Shown in pieces: positions 43,451 to 48,827 of a DNA stretch of 50,445 bases. The DNA lies in assembly GCA_009778485.1 (NCBI GenBank), contig WRJQ01000007.1, positions 1 to 50,445 of the forward strand, written 5' to 3'. Numbering within the stretch: the first letter of the stretch is position 1; the number at the start of each line of letters is the position of its first letter. Below the pieces are notes generated by a model. That model was not told the DNA's origin. It saw only the letters and a program-made list of their open reading frames with translations, and ran no database searches. The DNA is from Oscillospiraceae bacterium. GTDB taxonomy: Bacteria > Bacillota > Clostridia > Oscillospirales > Oscillospiraceae. Position numbers and translations under genes: made by a program.

Positions 43451-43744
43451 ATGAAAACGAACACAAAAATCGTGAATGATGCTTTCGCGGAAATCGGAGA
43501 GCACATCAAGACATGGCGCAGGCTCTACAAACTCAAAGCGTCGCAGGTGGCGGAGCGCGCCGGCATCTCACAAGGGACGCTGCACAAAATTGAGAGCGGA
43601 GACCATTCAATAAGCACCTCAGCATTCCTCGAAGTCGCAAGGAGCCTGGGCTTGCTGGACGCGCTTACCGAAAGCCTTGATCCGCTCAACACCGACCTGG
43701 GGAGGGCGCGCGTTACCGAAAGCCTCCCGAAGAGGATAAGATAA
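43451..43744 (+). CDS. HipB-like XRE-family antitoxin/regulator
   Basis: 97 residues. A helix-turn-helix of the XRE class spans residues 17-70: IGEHIKTWRRLYKLKASQVA, ERAGISQGTLHKIESGDHSI. The stop overlaps the next start codon (TAATG), as in hipBA operons. HipB proteins repress their own operon and neutralise HipA. No ribosome site precedes ATG 43451 and the promoter is immediately adjacent, so the mRNA may be leaderless. Its partner toxin gene is broken, so if still expressed it acts alone. Confidence 0.85.
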   Translation: MKTNTKIVNDAFAEIGEHIKTWRRLYKLKASQVAERAGISQGTLHKIESGDHSISTSAFLEVARSLGLLDALTESLDPLNTDLGRARVTESLPKRIR

Positions 43745-44290
43745 TGGGCGAGTTCCATATTTACAACGACACATACGCCGGAAAGTGCTACTGGACGCAG
43801 CGGCGGTCGCGGTTCGCAAGCGTGTTTGCTTACGACGGAGTGTACCTTGCGGACAGCAGCGCTTGGAGCATCGACCCGCAGCTCACGCTCACCGCAGGCT
43901 CGCAGCGTAAGCATTTGCGCCAGAGAAGACTTAGAGGAACTTTTCCGGCGCATAGCCCTTTCGCTGATGATCAACAACACAGACGATCACCTGCGCAATC
44001 ACGGATTACTGCGCTCGGGAAGCGGCTGGCGATTATCTCCCGTATTTGATATTAATCCGAACCCTGAAGCCTCTGCTATCCGCAGCACAAGCGTGTTTTC
44101 CGAGTACGACAGGGAACCTGCTCTGGCCGCCTTGCTCAGTAATGCGCATGAGTTTGAGCTTACGCACGGCGAGGCTGAAGCGATTGTGGCCGATGTGGCC
44201 GGCGCAGTGGGTATGTGCGAGAGCTTTGCGGTGCGCACCGGAATTGGAAAAGCAGAGCGGGAGACTATTCTGCGCGCTCTGCATAATTGA
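43744..44290 (+). pseudogene. hipA-like toxin kinase gene, internally deleted and frameshifted
   Basis: The first ~55 codons encode a HipA N-terminus (RRSRFASVFAYDGVYLADSS, AWSIDPQLTLTAGSQ). From about 43900 the homology continues in another frame: REDLEELFRRIALSLMINNT, then DDHLRNHGLL, the HipA catalytic motif N-T-D-D-H-x-R-N-H, and WRLSPVFDINPNPE. About 170-200 residues of the kinase core are missing between these parts, by comparison with typical HipA length, and the junction shifts the frame by one. The 3' half could be translated from an internal start, but it would lack the ATP-binding N-lobe. This looks like a decayed toxin. Confidence 0.88.
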
Positions 44291-44311
44291 ATGGATAGAG
44301 GTCTAAGGCTC

Positions 44312-44446
44312 CTAGCCAAGAATAAGGAAAATCTTTAGAATAGCTAACCCAATAAAAGAAGCAGACAACACAATAACTGGGTTAATCCACTTACCATCTA
44401 TAAGTAGCATAATCACAACGAGCGCGACAGTAATCTTCTTTCTCAT
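44312..44446 (-). CDS. Small membrane protein, 44 residues
   Basis: ATG 44446 follows GGAGGAGGGG, one of the strongest ribosome sites in the window. The product has a basic N-terminus and two hydrophobic segments: MRKKITVALVVIMLLIDG, then KWINPVIVLSASFIGLAILK and IFLILG. It ends with TAG at 44312. It shows no family resemblance I can name; the layout is like small membrane toxins or holin-like peptides, but that is a guess. It lies alone between the hipA remnant and glnA, on the opposite strand. A hairpin-prone region (AATAGAG...CTCTATT, 44464-44495) lies in its leader. Confidence 0.65.
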   Translation of the reverse strand: MRKKITVALVVIMLLIDGKWINPVIVLSASFIGLAILKIFLILG

Positions 44447-44642
44447 ACCCCTCCTCCTTTCCTAATAGAGTAGAGCCTTTTTTGCCTCTCTATTCCATTA
44501 ACGTGTAGCGGGGGCGCTTTATGACACGTTTTTCAAAAAAAACTGGAAATATCCCTCTATTTCGACAACTCAATGCTTTCTGCGACGCAGGCAAGCACAT
44601 CTCCTTCTTTTACAGCCTATCATGTTGGGGCTATTTAGTCAA

Positions 44643-44696
44643 TTGCTTTGGTGCTTCTTCGGCAGCATATTGCTTAGGTGCTTCTTCGGCAGCAGT
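44643..44696. repeat. Two tandem 27-bp copies upstream of glnA
   Basis: Copies at 44643-44669 and 44670-44696 share 24 of 27 bases (TTGCTTnGGTGCTTCTTCGG...). The second copy runs up to the glnA -35 box. Confidence 0.9.
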
Positions 44697-44724
44697 TGAC
44701 AGAACGCCCTGGAGGTGGTATCTT
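44696..44724 (+). promoter_or_regulatory. glnA promoter
   Basis: TTGACA (44696-44701), 17 bases, TATCTT (44719-44724), about 30 bases before the ATG. Confidence 0.75.
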
Positions 44725-44754
44725 GTGGGGGAAGTACAAAGGGGGAGAAAAACG

Positions 44755-46185
44755 ATGTTTACAAACGTTGAACAAGCGAGGAAATTCTGCGCCGAGAACG
44801 GCATCGAGATGGTCGACTTCATGATGGTCGACCTTGAAGGCCGCTGGCGCCACCTGACAATACCGGCAGCGCGGTTTACGCAAGACACGATGGAAAGCGG
44901 AGTAGGGTTCGACGGCTCTAACTACGGCTACGCGCCCGTCGAAAAAAGCGACATGGTGTTCGTGCCCGACCTTACGAGCGCATACGTCGACGCCTTCTCA
45001 GAAGTACCGACGCTCGCGATGCTGGGCGACGTGCTCGTCATCGACCTGCCGCAAAACCGCCGCTTCGACCAGTACCCGAGAAACGTCGCGCTAAACGCGC
45101 AGGAATATATGCAGCAGCTAGGCGTCGCCGACGAGATGCGCATGGGGCCCGAATACGAGTTCCACGTATTCGACCACATCAGCTTCGTAGTCGCGCCGGA
45201 CGGATCGAAATACCACATCGACGCCGACCAAGCCGAGTGGAACACAGGAGCCAAAGGGGAAAACCTCGGCTACAAAATGCCGCACAAAGGCGGCTACCAC
45301 ATGGCGCCGCCCATGGACAGGCTCGGCGGGTTCCGCTCGCGCGTAGCTATGCTGATGGAAAAACAAGGCATAGCCGTGAAGTACCACCACCATGAAGTCG
45401 GCGGCCCGGGCCAGCTCGAGATCGAAGTCGAAATGGGCGGAATGCTCGAAATGGCCGACAAGACCATGATGACGAAGTACCTTGTGAAAAACGCGGCGAT
45501 AGCCGAAGGCAAGACGGCGACATTCATGCCGAAGCCGATATTCGGCGAAGCCGGGAACGGCATGCACGTGCATATGCAGCTCTTCAAAGGCGGAGCCCCG
45601 CTCTTTTACGACGAGAAAGGCTACTCGCAGCTCAGCGATACAGCCCTGCACTTCATCGGCGGAATCCTCTCCCACGCCAGGGCGCTCTGCGCGTTCACGA
45701 ACCCCAGCACCAACTCATACAAAAGGCTCGTGCCCGGCTACGAGGCTCCGGTTACTATCGGTTACGCTACCGCGAACCGCAGCAGCGTCATCCGCATACC
45801 CGCGTACGCGAAAGGCCCGGATAAGAAACGCTTCGAGCTTCGCAGCCCGGACGCCACCTGCAACCCGTACTATGCTTTCTCCGCGATCCTGATGGCGGGG
45901 CTGGACGGAGTGCAAAAGAAGACCGACCCCGCAAAAGCGGGATTCGGGCCGTACGATTTTAACCTCTACAACCTCTCCCCGGAGGAGCAAAGCAGGATAA
46001 AGCAACTGCCGCGCACTCTCGACGAAGCCCTCGACGCGCTGGAAGCAGACGACGCTTTCCTCAAAGAAGGCGGAGTGTTCCCCGAGACCCTTATAAAGCT
46101 CTGGGTGGATAAAAGGCGCAAAGACTCCGCGAGATACAACCAGCTCCCGCATCCCGTCGAGTTTGAAACAAGCTATGACATATGA
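44755..46185 (+). CDS. glnA: Glutamine synthetase, type I
   Basis: 476 residues; ATG 44755 behind GGGGGAG. The upstream open frame is the promoter and repeat region and is not coding. Landmarks: VDFMMVDLEGRWRH, GVGFDGSNYGY, MGPEYEFHVF (Glu ligands), HHHEVGGPGQLEIEVEMGGM, GNGMHVHMQLFKGG, NPSTNSYKRLVPGYEAPV (ATP/glutamate loop) and RFELRSPDATCNPYYAFSAI. It makes glutamine from glutamate, ammonia and ATP. NLYNLSPEE retains a Tyr at the region adenylylated in enterobacterial enzymes, but no adenylyltransferase is nearby. Its end overlaps the HisE-like gene by 11 bases. Confidence 0.97.
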   Translation: MFTNVEQARKFCAENGIEMVDFMMVDLEGRWRHLTIPAARFTQDTMESGVGFDGSNYGYAPVEKSDMVFVPDLTSAYVDAFSEVPTLAMLGDVLVIDLPQNRRFDQYPRNVALNAQEYMQQLGVADEMRMGPEYEFHVFDHISFVVAPDGSKYHIDADQAEWNTGAKGENLGYKMPHKGGYHMAPPMDRLGGFRSRVAMLMEKQGIAVKYHHHEVGGPGQLEIEVEMGGMLEMADKTMMTKYLVKNAAIAEGKTATFMPKPIFGEAGNGMHVHMQLFKGGAPLFYDEKGYSQLSDTALHFIGGILSHARALCAFTNPSTNSYKRLVPGYEAPVTIGYATANRSSVIRIPAYAKGPDKKRFELRSPDATCNPYYAFSAILMAGLDGVQKKTDPAKAGFGPYDFNLYNLSPEEQSRIKQLPRTLDEALDALEADDAFLKEGGVFPETLIKLWVDKRRKDSARYNQLPHPVEFETSYDI

Positions 46186-46468
46186 CCTGAGCGCGCTCTA
46201 CGGCAGGATAGCGAAGCGCAAAGCCGAAAGGCAGCCCGGTTCGTACACGACCTATCTGTTCGACAAGGGCGCGGATACGATCATGAAGAAAACCGGGGCG
46301 ATAGCCACCGAGGTTGTCATCGCCGGCAAAGGCGGCGACAAGCCGGAAACGATCTACAAGATTGCCGACCTGGCGTTCCACATCCTCGCCCTGATGGCCG
46401 AACTCGGCATCACCCCGGAGGATGTTGCCGCCGAGCTGGAATCCCGCCGCCTCGAAGACCGGGAGTAG
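46175..46468 (+). CDS. HisE-like (phosphoribosyl-ATP pyrophosphatase family) protein lacking catalytic acids
   Basis: 97 residues from ATG 46175, inside the last codons of glnA; a TTG at 46163 is possible. The sequence follows HisE closely: LYGRIAKRKAERQPGSYTTY, LFDKGADTIMKKTG, IADLAFHILALMAELGITPE, DVAAELESRR. The metal-binding helix motif of the all-alpha NTP pyrophosphatases is E-E-x2-E...E-x2-D. Here K-x-G-E-E-x2-E reads KTGAIATE and E-x2-D reads KIAD, so three of the four or five acidic ligands are gone. It is therefore unlikely to hydrolyse phosphoribosyl-ATP. Coupling to glnA suggests a nitrogen-related regulatory role, which is inference. The stop codon lies in a GTAGGGGCG repeat. Confidence 0.8.
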   Translation: MTYDLSALYGRIAKRKAERQPGSYTTYLFDKGADTIMKKTGAIATEVVIAGKGGDKPETIYKIADLAFHILALMAELGITPEDVAAELESRRLEDRE

Positions 46469-46568
46469 GGGCGCATGCCCCCGGCGCGATGCGCAACGCA
46501 TGCCCCCTTCGGGCACGAAGAGGGAAGCTGCCGAAGGCAGCGGGGGTTGTCCAGCGTCCGAAGGACGC
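46465..46568. repeat. GC-rich hairpin array after the HisE-like gene
   Basis: Starts with GTAGGGGCGCATGCCCCC, whose TAG is the HisE-like stop. Two neat GAA-loop hairpins follow: GCTGCC-GAA-GGCAGC (46527-46541) and GCGTCC-GAA-GGACGC (46554-46568). The sequence CGGGGGTTGTCC between them recurs at 48761-48772. Confidence 0.8.
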
Positions 46569-46587
46569 TTTACCCCCAGCCGCCAGC

Positions 46588-46630
46588 AAAAAAGTGGTTG
46601 AAGCCAATTATTGGCTTCAACCACTTTTTT
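46588..46630. terminator. Perfect 20-bp bidirectional terminator hairpin
   Basis: AAAAAAGTGGTTGAAGCCAA, loop TTA, then its exact complement ending in TTTTTT. A classic two-way intrinsic terminator for the glnA unit and the oppositely directed ATPase gene. Confidence 0.9.
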
Positions 46631-46666
46631 CCAAACGGATACTTGCATAACACAGGTAATACAGCA

Positions 46667-46701
46667 TTTTGGTTGGTGCCCATTATGGGCACCAACCAAA
46701 A
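46667..46701. repeat. Second palindrome, related to the terminator
   Basis: TTTTGGTTGGTGCCCA, loop TTA, then the exact complement. Same layout as 46588-46630 with paired base changes in both arms. Confidence 0.85.
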
Positions 46702-46761
46702 CATTTGTGCGGCGCTCATGGTAAAAGGGCGGACACAAGGCTCGCCCTGTGGCGGCGTATC

Positions 46762-46786
46762 CGGGCGGCATCCTGCCGCCCCTACA
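46762..46786. repeat. GTAGGGGCG element overlapping the ATPase stop
   Basis: On the minus strand TGTAGGGGCGGCAGGATGCC followed by GCCCG; its TAG is the stop codon of the AAA-ATPase gene. Inverse in orientation to the copy at 48522. Confidence 0.8.
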
Positions 46787-48380
46787 GCGTTTCCGATACC
46801 ATCTCTATGTCGTCCCTGCCGAGGAAAGCGAAAGCGGCAAGGACGACTTCTTTCCCGCTGCCGGCGAACTTGCCTGCGTAGCCCCTGTCCTTGATCTGCT
46901 TCATCCCGGCTTCCAGTGCTCTGTCGAAGAGCTCCCGCTTCTCCTCCGGAGCCGCGTCCTTAGCGCAGTGCTCGTACTTGAACTCCATGACATATACCTT
47001 GTCGGCCAGCTCAAGAACAGCGTCGACCCTGCCACCCGACACCGATACCTCCGCGTCTATATCAAATCCGAGCAGGTTCATTATCGCAAAGAATATCGAA
47101 TGGTAGTAGCTCTCGTGTTTGATGTGCAGCTCGTATGGTATGGACGCAAAAAGACCTTTCATCGAGTCCAGCACGCTTTGGAGGTCGCCGGCCTCGAGCG
47201 AGTCCCGAATATGCCAGTACGCGGACTCGGTCACTTCCTCATCACTTTCCGCGTAATCGGAAATCAAACTGAGGTAGAACGATTCCCGCACTTCTAGGTT
47301 CGGGATTTTTAGCAGATAGCTTTCCGCCACCCCCCGCATACGCTTTTCGGACACGGTTAGATATCCCGTCTGAAAGAGCAGCGGCGCTAGCCCCATTTTT
47401 CGGATCTCGAATGTGTCGAGTCCCCTCTTGCTGATCTCAAAATCATTCAGCACGAGAAATGACGACGGCTTCTCCTTTATCAGGTTGATAAGGAAATACG
47501 GCGTACCGCTCGCATACCAGAAACTCTCAAAGCTCCCTTCACTGAAAAAACTGAGCAGCGAGTACGGATTTATCACTCGCGATTTTCCGTCCCATGAGTA
47601 ACCGTCGTACCATGCCAGGATATCGTCACGGAAGCTGGCTTCGTCAGCATATCTCTTCTTCGCCGAAAAATGGCTGATATGCTCTCCGAAGTACTTTTCC
47701 AGGTCAACGGTTACTACTCCGCAAATATTCGAGTATCTTTCCGACATTGTTATATCGCGAATGTTATTAAGACCGGAGAATATGGAAGTCTTAGTGAACT
47801 TTGTGACGCCGGTGATGAAGGTCATCCTTAGAAAGGGATCCATAGATTTCAAGATGCCGTAGAACCCTCTGAGAACTTCCCTGTTCGCTTCAGCCGTTTC
47901 CAGCTTTGTGAGTTGATCCAGAATCGGCTTGTCGTATTCGTCGATCAGTACGACGACGCGCTGGTTGTATTTTTTATACAGTGCTTCAATCAGATGCTGA
48001 AACATGTCAGATGGCAAATCCTCGGAGATATTCAAGGTCTCATCATCCGCGATCCTTCTCAGTCTTGAGAGAAGCGAGCGCATAAGTATCTCCGGCGTAC
48101 CATTCGCGACATTGCTCATGTCGAGCCGTATTACAGGGTGCTTTTCGAACGCGTAATCTGATTCGTACATCCACAGCCCTTTGAACAACTCCTTGTCGCC
48201 GCTGAATGCTTCCGCTATTGTGTCAAGCAGGAGCGACTTCCCGAACCTTCTCGGGCGCGAGAGGAAGTAGTAGCTCGAGTCATTCAGCAGATTATATACG
48301 AACTGCGTTTTATCTACGTACACATATCCACCGTCGATTATTTTCCTGAAGTTCTGTATCCCCAACGGTAGCGCTTTCAT
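46782..48380 (-). CDS. AAA-ATPase-like protein with PD-(D/E)XK nuclease-type C-terminus (DUF1703 family)
   Basis: 532 residues from ATG 48380. The N-terminal AAA-ATPase-like domain has FRKIIDGGYVYVDKT, Walker A-like SRPRRFGKSLLLDTI and Walker B VVVLIDEYDKPI. The C-terminal DUF1703 domain has the nuclease core: SVSGGRVDAVLEL (G-x-x-D) and VYVMEFKYEH (E-x-K). This family is expanded in gut Bacteroidetes and Clostridia, often in many copies near repeats; its biological role is not settled. The gene is less GC-rich than its neighbours, has its own promoter (48438-48466) and is bracketed by hairpin repeats on both sides, which suggests transfer. Confidence 0.93.
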   Translation of the reverse strand: MKALPLGIQNFRKIIDGGYVYVDKTQFVYNLLNDSSYYFLSRPRRFGKSLLLDTIAEAFSGDKELFKGLWMYESDYAFEKHPVIRLDMSNVANGTPEILMRSLLSRLRRIADDETLNISEDLPSDMFQHLIEALYKKYNQRVVVLIDEYDKPILDQLTKLETAEANREVLRGFYGILKSMDPFLRMTFITGVTKFTKTSIFSGLNNIRDITMSERYSNICGVVTVDLEKYFGEHISHFSAKKRYADEASFRDDILAWYDGYSWDGKSRVINPYSLLSFFSEGSFESFWYASGTPYFLINLIKEKPSSFLVLNDFEISKRGLDTFEIRKMGLAPLLFQTGYLTVSEKRMRGVAESYLLKIPNLEVRESFYLSLISDYAESDEEVTESAYWHIRDSLEAGDLQSVLDSMKGLFASIPYELHIKHESYYHSIFFAIMNLLGFDIDAEVSVSGGRVDAVLELADKVYVMEFKYEHCAKDAAPEEKRELFDRALEAGMKQIKDRGYAGKFAGSGKEVVLAAFAFLGRDDIEMVSETL

Positions 48381-48437
48381 TCCTGCACCATACCTTTCTG
48401 TCGCGGCGAAAAACATCCTCTGCAATCCGCCTACCAC

Positions 48438-48466
48438 AGTATATCACGCGGGAAACAGCCAATCAA
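48438..48466 (-). promoter_or_regulatory. Promoter of the AAA-ATPase gene, extended -10
   Basis: On the minus strand TTGATT (48466-48461), 17 bases, TATACT (48443-48438) with TGA in front. Confidence 0.75.
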
Positions 48467-48521
48467 GAGATTTAGAGGGCAGTGTATTGATGGCAGGCGC
48501 TCGCCTATGTGGTCAATTGGA

Positions 48522-48548
48522 TGTAGGGGCGGACGTCCCCGGCCGCCC
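48522..48548. repeat. GTAGGGGCG element right of the ATPase gene
   Basis: TGTAGGGGCGGACGTCCCCG followed by GCCGCCC. It is inverse to the 46762-46786 copy, so the pair brackets the ATPase gene. Confidence 0.8.
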
Positions 48549-48565
48549 AAATCTACCGCCAGCCA

Positions 48566-48606
48566 AAAAAGAGGTTGTTTATCATTTTGATGAACAACCT
48601 CTTTTT
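48566..48606. terminator. Terminator-type palindrome
   Basis: AAAAAGAGGTTGTT and AACAACCTCTTTTT flank an inner ATCA/TGAT stem. Preceded by CCGCCAGCC, as the left terminator is by CCGCCAGC. Confidence 0.7.
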
Positions 48607-48631
48607 CAAGCGCGTATTGTAGAAAAATACG

Positions 48632-48660
48632 CAGCAACTAAAACCAAAATGTGGTATACT
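48632..48660 (+). promoter_or_regulatory. Extended -10 promoter upstream of the last surface protein
   Basis: TGGTATACT (48652-48660) with a weak -35 CAGCAA (48632-48637) 17 bases away. It gives a leader of about 160 bases that contains the hairpin array. Confidence 0.45.
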
Positions 48661-48690
48661 GCATCTATAGAACATATGGACGACCCATGC

Positions 48691-48775
48691 CCCCCGCGTG
48701 CTTCAGCACGCTGCGCACTGAAGGGGGTGGCGCCCGCAGGACGAACCGTCCTGCGGACGGCGGGGGTTGTCCCAC
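48691..48775. repeat. GC-rich hairpin array before the last gene
   Basis: GCGTGC-TTCA-GCACGC (48696-48711) and CGCAGGACG-AAC-CGTCCTGCG (48735-48755), followed by CGGGGGTTGTCC, as in the array at 46465-46568. Confidence 0.75.
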
Positions 48776-48827
48776 CTCGCCGGGGCGACCTTAGCGGTTG
48801 CCCGAATAATTAAAGGAGGACTCCGTT

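Noticed and set aside
44521-44754. N-terminal extension of glutamine synthetase
   Set aside because: It would contain the glnA promoter and a tandem repeat; ATG 44755 has a good ribosome site and matches the family start.
48431-48637. 68-codon minus-strand frame right of the ATPase gene
   Set aside because: It consists of the GTAGGGGCG element and terminator palindrome read as protein.
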